Below are positions 25,788 to 34,845 of a DNA stretch of 64,000 bases, piece by piece. The stretch covers positions 3,532,309 through 3,596,308 of the forward strand of contig WACF01000001.1 in assembly GCA_026192395.1 (NCBI GenBank). Reading direction: 5' to 3'. Under the pieces are notes generated by a model, which had not been told where the DNA came from, did not search any database, and was given only the letters and a program-made list of their open reading frames with translations. The DNA is from Proteobacteria bacterium 005FR1 (GTDB lineage Bacteria > Pseudomonadota > Gammaproteobacteria > Pseudomonadales > Cellvibrionaceae). How positions within the stretch are numbered: the stretch's first letter is position 1; the number at the start of each line of letters is the position of its first letter. The position numbers and the translations under genes were made by a program.

Positions 25788-26227
25788 TACAGCGTCCCTC
25801 TGTATTGTCGAAGCCCGGTCGCAGGCTCGTCTGAGAATCAGTTATCTGAAGCGCGCTTCCAAATAATAATTATCGAGCTACCAATGCCATGCACAGGTGT
25901 TTACAGGTGAAGTAGCTATAAGCATGCCACTCTGACTGAGGTGACACTCGGCCGTTTTTCAGACAAAAACGATTTAGCCGCACTAACGCATGAGCTGGCA
26001 ATTCGGTGCCTTGAGGTGCCCCAAAGAGGATTCAGAAGAAGTCAGGGCTTCATCTTCTTAGTGGATGACGTGAAAATCACCGGGAGGAAGAGAAGCCAGG
26101 GAGATGATCGAGAAGAAGGTGAGCTTGTTGATCATCAATGTTAATTTTGCTTCGCCCTTGCAAGCTTTACGAATAAGTTTTGATCTCGGTCACTAATTGC
26201 GGCTTCGAGATCTCAACCACATCGGAT
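25788..26227. other. 440-base intergenic region at the head of the glycan operon
   Basis: It should hold the operon promoter near its left end and the msrB 3' end on its right. It is AT-richer than the genes around it, with an AAATAATAATTATCG stretch at 25860-25875. A short open frame at 25941-26144 has no Shine-Dalgarno and unlikely composition. I see no clear terminator or named operator. Confidence 0.5.
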
Positions 26228-26761
26228 TTACGATTGCGCCTCCCTGGGCACGAAATCCAGCGCAAGTCCATTGATACAGAAGCGCAGCCCCGTGGGCTCC
26301 GGACCATCATTGAACACGTGGCCCAGGTGACCCCCGCAGCGTGAGCACAGCACCTCGGTTCGCACCAGCACCAGCCAACTGCGGTCCTCACGCAAAGAGA
26401 TCGCATCGTCTTCTATGGGCGCCCAGAAGCTTGGCCAACCGGTTCCGCTATCGAACTTGGTCTTGGAGTCGAACAAGCGCTGGTCACAACCGGCGCAGGT
26501 ATAAACGCCTTGTCGATCTTCCTTGAGCAGGTCGCTGCTGCCGGGTGGTTCGGTGCCGGCCTCGCGAAGAATTTCGAACTCCTCATCGCTCAGGCGCTGG
26601 CGCCACTGAGCTTCACTCAGTTGCAAGGGGAAGCGGCCGTCGTTGTGTTGGATTAGCGCGGCGAACGCCGGGGCCGTTATGAGACAGCCACTCAGGAAGA
26701 GGAAACGCCGGCGGTTGAGAGCGGGCGGCGGCTGAATTGCAGAGCCAGGTCTAGTGTCCAC
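26228..26761 (-). CDS. msrB: exported peptide-methionine (R)-S-oxide reductase, 177 aa
   Basis: The MsrB fold is complete: two zinc CxxC pairs (CAGCDQ and CSRCGGHLGHVFNDG), SGTGWPSF for substrate binding and the catalytic Cys in RFCINGLALDF. A GTG start with GAGG eight bases upstream gives an N-terminus with RRRFLFLSG followed by a hydrophobic stretch ending in AFA, a likely twin-arginine signal peptide, so the enzyme repairs oxidised methionines outside the cytoplasm. It is monocistronic and divergent from the GT4 gene at 27030. Confidence 0.92.
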   Translation of the reverse strand: MDTRPGSAIQPPPALNRRRFLFLSGCLITAPAFAALIQHNDGRFPLQLSEAQWRQRLSDEEFEILREAGTEPPGSSDLLKEDRQGVYTCAGCDQRLFDSKTKFDSGTGWPSFWAPIEDDAISLREDRSWLVLVRTEVLCSRCGGHLGHVFNDGPEPTGLRFCINGLALDFVPREAQS

Positions 26762-27029
26762 ATCGATACCTCAGAACGCAGCCCCTGCAGCGGCTTGCCA
26801 CTTAGCTGCACCTCCAAAGACCCTGCCTTCCACAGGTGGGTTCCGACGTAGAGGTCGAAAAACAGACGGCGCGAGATGCGGCACCTTGGCAGAAATCTGA
26901 TCTGCCTATCGCACGAGAACGAGATCTGGCCTCGTATTCGGCACGAGCTCCGCCTCAAGAATGCTATGATCCCTGGTCGAAAAAGTGTCATTTCTTATCG
27001 GGGCATTAGCGTGCAAAGGGAGTCTTGCC

Positions 27030-28301
27030 GTGCCATTGAATGTGTTGATCGTCGACCAGGGTCTTGATTTCGGTGGTTCGATTGTCTCGGCCTCCAATCT
27101 TATTCGGAGTGTCGATCCGAACCGATTCAGGTTTGTCTTCGTCAGTGCAACCGACGAAACCCTGATTCGCCGCAAGCTGCGAGAGCGCAGTGACGACACG
27201 GAAGTGGTGATCGCCCGCAAGAAGATCAATTACAAAAACAGTCGGCGCATCTTCGCCGGCTTGCGCAACTCGCGCCGCCGCTCCCTTCAACGCCTCGGGG
27301 TTGTCCTCTATTCGCTTACCAAGCTGGCGGGCAATCTACCTTACATGCTTCGCATTGCGCGCTGTATCAGGAAGTATCGGATCGATCTTGTTCAGCTCAA
27401 CAATGGCGTGGACGGTGAGGTGGGATTGGTTTGCCGACTGCTCGGCGTTACCCCGGTGTCCTACCTTCGGGGGCACGTACCGATCAGTGCGCCCCAGCGA
27501 AAAGTATTGTTGCCTGCGATTTCCCGGTTCTTTGCCGTATCCGCTTACATCCGCCAGCTGGCGATCAGAGATGGTGTCGAGGCGAGCAGGATTTCGGTGG
27601 CACCGCCATTGGCAATCCGCGAAACTGTCTCTCCCGCTTCCCTGTCGCAACTCCGTCGTCGCTACGATCTGGCACAGGGCCAAGCTACTGTGGGAATCTT
27701 CGGGCGCATTGTGCGCTGGAAGGGTCAAAAGGAATTCATCGAAGCGGCTGCCATCGTCGCGGAGCATTGGGATGTGAAATTCTTCGTAATAGGCGAAACA
27801 ACCGATGGTGAAGAAGCTTACTGGTCGCAAGTCCTCAAAACGGTCGAAGACCTCGGCCTTGAGGATCGCATTGTCTTCACTGGCTATGTGGAAAAGGTCT
27901 ATGACTACTACGCACTGATGGACGTAGTCGTTCACGCCTCGATCAAACCTGAGCCCTTCGGGCGCGTCGTGCTGGAAGCGATGAGCGAGGGTAAGCCCGT
28001 CATTGCCTCGACCCTCGGAGGCCCGAAAGAGTTCATCAACGATGGAGAGAACGGATTGCTGGTGGACCCGATGGACAAGGCGCTTCTGGCGAAGCGAATC
28101 CTCGAAGTCATTCGGAATCCGCAATTGGCCGAAGGGCTAGGCTGTGCTGCCAGAAAAAAAATCGAGCAGTTCTTCAGCCGGCAGGAATATGGGAAACGGA
28201 TGGAGGCGCTTTATCTGCGTGCCCTCCAGCCGGACTCCGAACGCTTGCAATCACCGCCGCTGCGCAAAGACCGATTCCAGCCCCGGAGGGAAAATGACTG
28301 A
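27030..28301 (+). CDS. GT4-family glycosyltransferase, 423 aa
   Basis: The GTG at 27030 has AAAGGGAGT seven bases upstream and begins MPLNVLIVDQGLDFGGSIVS, with the glycine loop of GT-B enzymes. An earlier GTG at 26985 lacks a Shine-Dalgarno. The C-terminal domain has GIFGRIVRWKGQKEFIEAA and the EX7E motif in EPFGRVVLEAMSEGKPVIAS. The very basic segment at residues about 60-100 (RRKLRERSDD, NSRRRSLQRLG) may bind membrane surface. It lies beside the glycan operon but on the other strand, so it may belong to the same surface polysaccharide (inference). Confidence 0.88.
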   Translation: MPLNVLIVDQGLDFGGSIVSASNLIRSVDPNRFRFVFVSATDETLIRRKLRERSDDTEVVIARKKINYKNSRRIFAGLRNSRRRSLQRLGVVLYSLTKLAGNLPYMLRIARCIRKYRIDLVQLNNGVDGEVGLVCRLLGVTPVSYLRGHVPISAPQRKVLLPAISRFFAVSAYIRQLAIRDGVEASRISVAPPLAIRETVSPASLSQLRRRYDLAQGQATVGIFGRIVRWKGQKEFIEAAAIVAEHWDVKFFVIGETTDGEEAYWSQVLKTVEDLGLEDRIVFTGYVEKVYDYYALMDVVVHASIKPEPFGRVVLEAMSEGKPVIASTLGGPKEFINDGENGLLVDPMDKALLAKRILEVIRNPQLAEGLGCAARKKIEQFFSRQEYGKRMEALYLRALQPDSERLQSPPLRKDRFQPRREND

Positions 28302-28324
28302 TGCCGACCAAGCCAGAGTGAATA

Positions 28325-28345
28325 GGGGCCACTTCGTGCCCCCTT
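28325..28345. terminator. imperfect hairpin between convergent genes
   Basis: GGGGCCAC and GTGCCCCC around a TTC loop form a short bulged stem in the 59-base gap between the GT4 stop and the gcvP stop. T-runs are poor, so this is a tentative call. Confidence 0.35.
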
Positions 28346-28360
28346 GACTGACTGCTACGA

Positions 28361-31243
28361 CTATTCCGCCTCTGCGTAGTCGCTCACTGCGGGACAGGTG
28401 CACATCAGATTGCGATCACCGTAAACCTGATCGATGCGATTCACGCTCGGCCAGTACTTGTAGTCGTGCAGGTAAGCGGCCGGGTGGGTGGCGACGGTGC
28501 GGCTGTAGGGATGTTTCCAGTCGTCGGCCATCAGATCGGTCAGAGTATGGGGTGCATTGACGAGCGGGTTGTCGTCGGCCGGATATCGGCCTTCGGCCAC
28601 GGCGTCGATCTCTTTGCGAATGGTGATCATCGCTTCGATAAATTTGTCCATCTCCGCTTTCGATTCGCTTTCCGTCGGCTCGATCATCAGCGTTCCCGCC
28701 ACCGGGAAAGACATGGTGGGTGCGTGGAAACCGAAATCCATCAGTCGCTTGGCGACATCTTCTTCGGTAATGCCGCTGGCTTCCTTGAGCGGACGCAAAT
28801 CCAGAATGCATTCATGAGCGACGAAGCCTTGCTTGCCCTTGTACAGAATCGGAAAGTGGGGTTCCAGCTGACGCGCCATATAGTTCGCATTCAGAATCGC
28901 GTATTCAGTGGCCGCGCGCATGCCGGTCTTGCCCATCATTTTGATGTACATCCAGCTGATCGGCAGGATGCTGGCGCTGCCCCAGGGCGCGGCCGAAATC
29001 GTGCCGTTCTCTACCTGGGTGCCGGGCACTGCCTGCACCGGATGGCCGGGCAGGAAAGGTTTCAGATGCTCGGCCACACCAATCGGACCCATGCCGGGGC
29101 CGCCGCCGCCGTGGGGAATGCAGAAGGTCTTATGCAGATTCAGGTGCGATACGTCGCTGCCGAACTGCCCCGGCGCGGCGACGCCCACCAGGGCGTTCAG
29201 GTTGGCGCCGTCCATGTAGACCTGGCCGCCCACAGAGTGAATGATCTGGCAGATTTCCCGGATGCCTTCCTCGTACACGCCGTGGGTGGACGGATAGGTC
29301 ACCATCAGCGCGGCGATTTCCTTGCCGTATTTATCCACCTTGCTTTGCAGGTCGGCAATGTCCACGTTGCCGTCGCTGTCGCACTTGACCACTACTACCT
29401 TCAGGCCAGCCATTTGCGCGGTGGCAGGGTTAGTGCCGTGGGCTGAGGAGGGGATCAGGCAAATGGAGCGCTGATCCTCGCCGCGAGATTCGAAATATTT
29501 TTTAATCGCGATCAGCCCGGCGTACTCACCTTGCGATCCGGCATTGGGCTGCAAGCTGATGGCGGCGTAGCCGGTACAGGTCTCGAGCATTTTTTCAAGT
29601 TCAGCAAACAGCTGCTGGTAGCCGGCGGCCTGTTCGATGGGCGCAAAGGGATGCATGCGGCCGAACTCGGGCCAGGTAACCGGCATCATTTCCGCGGCGG
29701 CGTTCAGCTTCATGGTGCAGGAGCCGAGCGGAATCATGGATTGATTCAGTGCGATATCGCGGGACTCGAGGCGCTTCAGATAGCGCATCATTTCCGTTTC
29801 GTTGTGATAGCTGTTGAACAAAGAGTGCTCGAGCACTTTGTCCTTGCGCAGCAGTTCCGCGGGAATACCAAGGGAGCCAGCATCGCTGTCCGCGAGGGAT
29901 GCGTCGGGGGCGAAGCACTGGAGCAAATCCAGAACGTCCGCTTGGCTGGTCATCTCGTTTAGGCTCACGGCCAGATGGTCTGCACCCATTTTGCGCAAGT
30001 TGATTTCCCGCTGCTGGGCGCGCTGATAGATCGCGTCCTGCTGATCGCCAACGGCAATATCCAGTGTGTCGAAGAACTGCTGGTTTTCCAACGCGAAACC
30101 AGCCGCCCGCAAGCCATTTGCCAGTGTTTTGGTGCGGCGGTGAATCTGCTCGGCGATTTCCCGCAAACCTTGCGGGCCGTGGTACATCGCATAGAAAGCG
30201 CTGATCAACGCGAGCAGAACCTGGGACGTACAAATGTTGGACGTGGCCTTTTCCCGGCGAATGTGTTGCTCACGGGTCTGCATGGCCATGCGCAGCGCCT
30301 GCTTGCCGGTGCGGTCCACAGAGACACCGATGATGCGCCCCGGGGCCAGTCGCTTGTAGTCGTCGCGGAAGGCGAAGAAGCCTGCGTGTGGGCCGCCAAA
30401 GCCCATCGGCACACCGAAGCGCTGATTGGTGCCTACCACGATGTCCGCGCCCATCTGTCCGGGCGGCGTGAGCAGCACCAGGCTCATCAGGTCCGCGGCG
30501 ACGGTGGCCAGCGCGTCCTTCTGGTGAATTGTTTCGATGAAGGGCGTGAGATCACGCAGTTGTCCGGTGCTACCGGGATACTGCAGCAGCGCGCCGAAGT
30601 AGTCGTGCTTGTCCAGCTCGCTGGCGGGGTCGCCGACGATGATGTTGAAGCCGAAGTGTTCGGCGCGGGTGCGCACCACGGCGATGGTCTGCGGGTGCAC
30701 ATCACTGGCGACGAAGAAATTGTCGGACTTGTTCTTCTTCATTTGCCTTTTGCATAGCGCCATGGCTTCCGCGGCGGCAGTACCCTCGTCCAACAGTGAG
30801 GCATTGGCCATGTCCAGGCCGGTCAGGTCCACGATCATCTGCTGATAGGTGAGCAGGCCTTCCAGGCGGCCTTGGGAAATCTCCGGCTGGTAGGGGGTGT
30901 AGGCGGTGTACCAGCCCGGGTTCTCCAGTACGTTGCGCTGAATCACCGGCGGCAGGTAGGTGTCGTGATAGCCCATGCCGATGTAAGACTTGAAGGTCCT
31001 GTTCTTGCTGGCGATGGTTTTGATCGCCGCGAGCGCATCCGCTTCGCCGTGAGCTTCGTCAAGGGCCAACTCGCCGCTGCTGCGGATACTTGCCGGTACA
31101 GCGCGATCGATCAACTCGGAGAGGGAGCCGAGGCCGAGGCTCTGCAGCATTGCTTCCGTCTCTCGGGCGTCCGGACCGATGTGGCGTTTGGCAAATCCTT
31201 GCAGGGGGCTGACGGAAACGGGGGCGTCGGAGTGTGAACTCAT
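28361..31243 (-). CDS. gcvP: glycine dehydrogenase (decarboxylating), P protein of the glycine cleavage system, 960 aa
   Basis: Full length for a single-chain P protein with both halves present. The PLP lysine lies in [20 protein letters not shown]. The N-terminal signature [18 protein letters not shown] is typical. The ATG at 31243 with AGGT upstream is preferred over the open frame to 31339. It decarboxylates glycine and hands the aminomethyl group to the lipoyl arm of GcvH. gcvT and gcvH are not in the window, so this gene is separate from the rest of the system. It is divergent from an XRE-cupin regulator with a symmetrical operator array between them. Confidence 0.95.
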   Translation of the reverse strand: MSSHSDAPVSVSPLQGFAKRHIGPDARETEAMLQSLGLGSLSELIDRAVPASIRSSGELALDEAHGEADALAAIKTIASKNRTFKSYIGMGYHDTYLPPVIQRNVLENPGWYTAYTPYQPEISQGRLEGLLTYQQMIVDLTGLDMANASLLDEGTAAAEAMALCKRQMKKNKSDNFFVASDVHPQTIAVVRTRAEHFGFNIIVGDPASELDKHDYFGALLQYPGSTGQLRDLTPFIETIHQKDALATVAADLMSLVLLTPPGQMGADIVVGTNQRFGVPMGFGGPHAGFFAFRDDYKRLAPGRIIGVSVDRTGKQALRMAMQTREQHIRREKATSNICTSQVLLALISAFYAMYHGPQGLREIAEQIHRRTKTLANGLRAAGFALENQQFFDTLDIAVGDQQDAIYQRAQQREINLRKMGADHLAVSLNEMTSQADVLDLLQCFAPDASLADSDAGSLGIPAELLRKDKVLEHSLFNSYHNETEMMRYLKRLESRDIALNQSMIPLGSCTMKLNAAAEMMPVTWPEFGRMHPFAPIEQAAGYQQLFAELEKMLETCTGYAAISLQPNAGSQGEYAGLIAIKKYFESRGEDQRSICLIPSSAHGTNPATAQMAGLKVVVVKCDSDGNVDIADLQSKVDKYGKEIAALMVTYPSTHGVYEEGIREICQIIHSVGGQVYMDGANLNALVGVAAPGQFGSDVSHLNLHKTFCIPHGGGGPGMGPIGVAEHLKPFLPGHPVQAVPGTQVENGTISAAPWGSASILPISWMYIKMMGKTGMRAATEYAILNANYMARQLEPHFPILYKGKQGFVAHECILDLRPLKEASGITEEDVAKRLMDFGFHAPTMSFPVAGTLMIEPTESESKAEMDKFIEAMITIRKEIDAVAEGRYPADDNPLVNAPHTLTDLMADDWKHPYSRTVATHPAAYLHDYKYWPSVNRIDQVYGDRNLMCTCPAVSDYAEAE

Positions 31244-31361
31244 AGGGCTACCTGTCACAATCTGGAGGTTGATCTTGAACGATGGGGAAGGCGGGCAGCA
31301 GCCAGGCGGCTGGCCTGATGAAGGCGCGCATCTTACCAAGCCCAGGGCCCCAGCCCCAATA

Positions 31362-31401
31362 GAAATTTCTTATAAGAAACTTGAGTTTCCTTTGAGGGAA
31401 A
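31362..31401. promoter_or_regulatory. GAAA/TTTC operator array between gcvP and the XRE-cupin gene
   Basis: A perfect 14-bp palindrome (31366-31379, TTTCT-TATA-AGAAA) is followed by TTTCC-N6-GGAAA (31386-31401), and GAAAC-TTGA-GTTTC bridges them (31376-31389). Half-sites TTTC/GAAA start at 31366, 31376 and 31386, spaced ten bases, so they lie on one face of the helix. A TATAAG -10-like element is embedded. The likely ligand is the neighbouring regulator (inference). Confidence 0.55.
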
Positions 31402-31456
31402 ATCTGCTAGTGTAGGCCGCCGCTGAAATGCCTCGAGCAAGCCCTTGGAGACGTGC

Positions 31457-32098
31457 GTGACCAGCAAGACCATCATCCCCGAAGCCCCGGTGATTCGCCG
31501 CGCAGACGCTGTCGAGAACAGGGAAGGGCCGCCTCTGGAGGAGCCGCTTCAGCTGGGTAAAAAGCTTCGGGAAATCCGCCTCGCCAATAAGCTCACCCTG
31601 GAAGAAGCCAGCCGACTCACCGGGTTGGCCCGTTCGACCCTGTCGAAAATCGAAAATGAGCAGATTTCGCCGAGCTTCCAGGCCGTGCAGAAGCTCACTG
31701 CCGGGCTGGGTATCGATATCCCCCAACTATTCGTTCCCTTATCGCCGGGTCATACCGCCAATAGCCGGCGCGACGTGACCCGCGCCGGCGAAGGCCAGCC
31801 TCACCCAACGACCACCTACGAGCACGAATTGCTTGCGCCGAACCTCAGCGCCAAGAAGATGGTGCCCTTCAAGTGCCGGGTCAGAGCTCGTTCGTTTGCG
31901 GATTTCGACGACTGGGTTCGCCATGCCGGCGAGGAGTTTCTGCTGGTGCTGGAAGGCGAAATCGACGTGTATACCGAGTTCTACGAGCCAGTGCGCCTGA
32001 GCGAGGGCGACAGCATGTACTATGATGCAGCCATGGGTCACTGCCTGGTCTCCGTGAGCAAGCGCGACGCGCTGGTATTGTGGGTGACCGCTCGCTAA
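31457..32098 (+). CDS. XRE-family transcriptional regulator with C-terminal cupin domain, 213 aa
   Basis: The GTG at 31457 has GGAG six bases upstream; a TTG start four codons earlier overlaps that Shine-Dalgarno. Residues about 30-90 are an HTH_3 domain (LGKKLREIRLANKLTLEEAS, then RSTLSKIENEQISPSFQ). Residues about 130-213 form a cupin_2 barrel (EEFLLVLEGEIDVYTEFYEP, then LSEGDSMYYDAAMGHCLV). This layout is shared with SutR/PuuR-type regulators that sense small metabolites. Divergent position and the palindromic array suggest it controls itself and gcvP, perhaps in response to glycine or a one-carbon metabolite (inference). Confidence 0.88.
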   Translation: MTSKTIIPEAPVIRRADAVENREGPPLEEPLQLGKKLREIRLANKLTLEEASRLTGLARSTLSKIENEQISPSFQAVQKLTAGLGIDIPQLFVPLSPGHTANSRRDVTRAGEGQPHPTTTYEHELLAPNLSAKKMVPFKCRVRARSFADFDDWVRHAGEEFLLVLEGEIDVYTEFYEPVRLSEGDSMYYDAAMGHCLVSVSKRDALVLWVTAR

Positions 32099-32152
32099 CC
32101 GTTAGGCCGCCGAAAATAAAAGGTCGGGAAGAATAACGACGGGAATCCGCAC

Positions 32153-33202
32153 ATGGATATTAGCTGGATCATTTTCATAGGGGCATCGCTTTTCTTGGCG
32201 TGGCGTGGCTTCCGGCAGGGGCCTTGGTTGGCCTTGTCGCGCTTCGTCAGTCTGCTCGCCGCCTATGCGGTGGCGATCCGCTTTTCACAGTCGGCTGCGG
32301 ACAATCTGGCCAACTACCTCCCGATTGGTGGACTGGCGGGGCGGATTGCCGCAGGCCTGCTGCTGTTTTTTGGCACCGCCTTTCTGGTCAGCGGCCTTTT
32401 CACCCTGCTGGACAAACTGCTCAGCCAGGGCCAGGCTGGTGTTCGCAGGTCTTTTGCGGGTGCCCTGGTCGGTGCCGCCGTGGGGTCGCTGTTCGGCTTG
32501 GCCGGCGTTCTCGCTGCGAGCTACCTGCAGGATTTGGGCGAGGCGAAAAAGGGCGGTGGGCTTCGCCAACCCGGCGTGCTGGAAATCACTGCCCGCAAGG
32601 TCGCCGGAAAAACCATCGAGACCTTCGGCGGGCTCGGGATGAATGAATCCACTAGTCGGCTTGGAGCCGCCCTGGTGCGGGATCCGGTGGCGGTCGTCGG
32701 CAACCTTCAGCAGCTGGCGCAGAACCCCGAGGCCCGGCAGCTGTTCAGCTCGCCCGAGGGACAGTCAGCGCTCGCTTCGGGCGATGCGCGGGCAATTGCC
32801 AGTTTGCCTTCCTTCAGCCAACTGGCCGACACTCCGGAAATGCAGGCCCTGATGGAGTCCGCCGGTATCGGCGACAGCGAGAATCGCGAGCAGGTGCTGG
32901 CGGAACAGCTGGCCGGCGCTTGGGAACGGGTGGAATCAGTGCGTGGAAGTCCGCGCATGGATGAGATTTTGAATGATCCTGAACTTCGGGAGAAGCTGGC
33001 CAACGGCGACACCCTGAGCCTGCTGGCTGACCCCCGGCTCGCCGAGATCCTGGAAATATTCCGCGGCGAAGATTCCGCGCCGGTGGCATCTTCTTCTGAC
33101 AGGGAAGCTGCCGGGAAAAGCGCGAGAAAACCCGCCGACATCTACCAGTGGCGGGACGCCGATGGTCAGCTTCACATGAGCGACACTCCACCGCCTCAAT
33201 AG
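32153..33202 (+). CDS. CvpA-family membrane protein with C-terminal DUF4124-like domain, 349 aa
   Basis: Residues 1-130 have four membrane segments arranged as in CvpA (MDISWIIFIGASLFLAWRGF, then RQGPWLALSRFVSLLAAYAV; GAALVGAAVGSLFGLAG later). A middle region holds two related helical units: NPEARQLFSSPEGQSALASG with LPSFSQLADTPEMQALMESA, and NDPELREKLANGDTLSLLAD with PRLAEILE, similar in style to short chaperonin-binding helices. The last 20 residues (IYQWRDADGQLHMSDTPPP) match the DUF4124 core. CvpA proteins are linked to envelope integrity; the fusion is unusual. Confidence 0.75.
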   Translation: MDISWIIFIGASLFLAWRGFRQGPWLALSRFVSLLAAYAVAIRFSQSAADNLANYLPIGGLAGRIAAGLLLFFGTAFLVSGLFTLLDKLLSQGQAGVRRSFAGALVGAAVGSLFGLAGVLAASYLQDLGEAKKGGGLRQPGVLEITARKVAGKTIETFGGLGMNESTSRLGAALVRDPVAVVGNLQQLAQNPEARQLFSSPEGQSALASGDARAIASLPSFSQLADTPEMQALMESAGIGDSENREQVLAEQLAGAWERVESVRGSPRMDEILNDPELREKLANGDTLSLLADPRLAEILEIFRGEDSAPVASSSDREAAGKSARKPADIYQWRDADGQLHMSDTPPPQ

Positions 33203-33280
33203 CCGCTGCTGAACTCTGTGGCGGCTTGCGACTCGAACGCGTCCCGAGTTCTCTCTATCGCGTATCGGTATCCGATTTCG

Positions 33281-33874
33281 ATGCTTGCCAACCAGAATAT
33301 TCCACTTGTCGATCTGCTGCAGGAAGTCCGTGCTTGTCGTGCCTGCGACGAGCAGCTGCCGCTCGGCGCGAATCCGATTGTCCGCGCGCGACCTAGTGCC
33401 AGGATTTTGATCGTGGGGCAGGCGCCGGGGACGCGGGTTCACGCCACCGGCGTGCCCTGGAATGATCCCTCCGGCGACCGCCTGCGCGAGTGGATGGATC
33501 TTTCCCGCGAGGCCTTTTACGACGAGCGCAAGATCGCCATCATGCCGATGGGTTTTTGCTATCCCGGGCGCGGCAAGTCCGGCGATTTACCGCCGCGGAC
33601 CGAATGTGCGGAATTGTGGCACGAGCGCATTCTGTCCGCGCTACCGAAGATCGAACTGACCTTGTTGGTTGGCAGCTATGCGCAGGCCCACTATATGGAA
33701 GGGCGCTATCCCTCATTGGCCGCACGCGTTCGCGACTGGCGACGCTTTGCTCCGGCCGCGATGCCCCTCGTTCACCCGTCACCCCGGAACCGCCGCTGGC
33801 TGAAGGACAATCCTTGGTTTGAAGAGGAGCTCATTCCGCACTTGCGCCAGCGGGTAGCCGAGGTGCTGAGTTGA
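33281..33874 (+). CDS. uracil-DNA glycosylase family protein, 197 aa
   Basis: Residues about 45-60 read ILIVGQAPGTRVHATGVPWN, the family motif A region (GQAPG). The C-terminal motif B is PLVHPSPRNRRWLKDN. An N-terminal CRACDE pair could be the start of a metal-binding patch, but the four-Cys iron-sulfur set of family 4 enzymes is incomplete, so this belongs to the small uncharacterised UDG-like branch. Base excision of uracil is plausible but unproven for this branch. The ATG at 33281 was preferred over an earlier open frame (33218), although its Shine-Dalgarno is weak. Confidence 0.8.
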   Translation: MLANQNIPLVDLLQEVRACRACDEQLPLGANPIVRARPSARILIVGQAPGTRVHATGVPWNDPSGDRLREWMDLSREAFYDERKIAIMPMGFCYPGRGKSGDLPPRTECAELWHERILSALPKIELTLLVGSYAQAHYMEGRYPSLAARVRDWRRFAPAAMPLVHPSPRNRRWLKDNPWFEEELIPHLRQRVAEVLS

Positions 33875-33904
33875 GTTCAGCGAGCAAGTCGCCGGGCAAA
33901 CAAT

Positions 33905-33936
33905 AAAAAAAGCCCGGCACAATCCGGTGCCGGGCT
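33905..33936 (-). terminator. rho-independent terminator of the sRNA
   Basis: AGCCCGGCAC (33936-33927) pairs perfectly with GTGCCGGGCT (33920-33911), followed leftward by T7 (33911-33905). Confidence 0.92.
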
Positions 33937-34100
33937 CGAACTAACAAAAGAGCAAGAAGGAAAAACCTCAAAGGAGTGGGCCATCCTTGGCCCTGTATCT
34001 TCCTTAAAGTGTTACCACGCTATCGGAGCGAGCATCCCTGCGGTAACTTGCCTTGGCCCGAAGGCCCCCTGGCGAGGTGCTTCCTGCAACGTCCCTGTTG
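33905..34100 (-). ncRNA. candidate CsrB/RsmY/RsmZ-type CsrA-sequestering small RNA, about 196 nt
   Basis: Read leftward, this gene-free region carries GGA motifs in an Rsm-like setting. CAAC-AGGGAC-GTTG forms a 5' hairpin (34100-34087); CAGGAAGC follows at 34086-34080; AGGGA between GCA and TGC is at 34039-34035; AAGGA at 34005-34001; and a perfect GGGCC-AAGGAT-GGCCC hairpin presents AAGGA in its loop (33993-33978). A GGCC-TTCG-GGCC tetraloop and a GTTACC/GGTAAC long-range stem add structure. It ends in a 10-bp terminator stem plus T7. An AATAAT -10 lies at 34112-34107. Five of the GGA motifs have the A(N)GGA form preferred by CsrA. No protein frame explains the region. Confidence 0.7.
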
Positions 34101-34155
34101 CTGCACATTATTGGCAAACGCGGGTGGCGCCGATAGTCGCTATAGCTGAGGACTT

Positions 34156-34173
34156 TGTAGGAAAAGGCTGATG
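34156..34173 (-). promoter_or_regulatory. possible GacA box upstream of the sRNA
   Basis: TGTAGG-N6-CTGATG matches the GacA palindrome TGTAAG-N6-CTTACA at 8 of 12 positions. Its centre lies about 64 bases upstream of the predicted sRNA start, the distance typical for rsmY/rsmZ promoters. Confidence 0.4.
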
Positions 34174-34210
34174 CGATTTGTGGGGAATCGACCGAAGCTT
34201 GCGGCAGAGA

Positions 34211-34690
34211 TTACCACCAGTACTTGTTCCAATTTTCGGGATTGGCCCAAAAGCGTGGATTGTTCCAGGTTCGTACGTGGTTGTAGGAGGCCAGGTCGTA
34301 GCCGTAACAGACCATCGGTGGTTCGTCCAGATCGCTCTCGAATTCCGCGTAACGGCGGAAGCCAAGACTGATGAAGTCGGCAAAAGTCCATGGTCCCGCC
34401 TTGTTTACCAGTACCCAGATGCGCTCGCTGTGAAGGTTGCGCAATTGCGCCAGCTTTTTCAGCCCTTCGGATTTGTGCAGATGCTCAAGATAGTCGGCGA
34501 CGATGGCGAATTGATATCGCCCGAGTCGCGACCAGTCGGGATCACGGGAAGTAATTCTGGTGAGTTCGCTGTGATGAACCTCGGCCCAATGCTCGACGGT
34601 GTCGGGAATGTGATCGGCGGCTACCAGGACGCGGTCCGGGTGCAGGTGCTCGAGTTGATGCAGAAGGTGTTGTAGAGGCGTCTCTGTCAT
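34211..34690 (-). CDS. hypothetical protein, 159 aa (DUF6231-like)
   Basis: I recognise it only loosely as a Pseudomonas-type small hypothetical (DUF6231-like). It starts MTETPLQHLLHQLEHLHPDR followed by VLVAADHIPDTVEHW and YQFAIVADYLEHL, the alternation of strands and helices expected of a Rossmann-type fold similar to methyltransferase-like proteins, but no SAM motif is clear. The C-terminus is aromatic-rich (RTWNNPRFWANPENWNKYWW). No signal peptide. It is followed by the sRNA promoter region and has no close operon partner. Function unknown. Confidence 0.6.
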   Translation of the reverse strand: MTETPLQHLLHQLEHLHPDRVLVAADHIPDTVEHWAEVHHSELTRITSRDPDWSRLGRYQFAIVADYLEHLHKSEGLKKLAQLRNLHSERIWVLVNKAGPWTFADFISLGFRRYAEFESDLDEPPMVCYGYDLASYNHVRTWNNPRFWANPENWNKYWW

Positions 34691-34845
34691 TGCTGCGCTG
34701 CATCCCTCCGGATCTGACTGCGGGCCGGCCGTACAAGGCTTTCGATCACCGGGTCAGACAGAGGTTCCTTCTGGCGGAGGGGCCCCGGGCACGACGGCGA
34801 GAATCGCCGACGTGCCTGGATCTGGAGACGAGAGCCGCAGTGACG

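Noticed and set aside
25941-26144. Open frame of 67 codons in the gap before msrB.
   Set aside because: No Shine-Dalgarno, unusual composition and no family resemblance.
26681-26700. LSGC in the MsrB N-terminus as a lipobox.
   Set aside because: The hydrophobic stretch before the Cys is only about six residues, and a longer hydrophobic segment ending in AFA follows, so a Tat/Sec cleavable signal is more likely.
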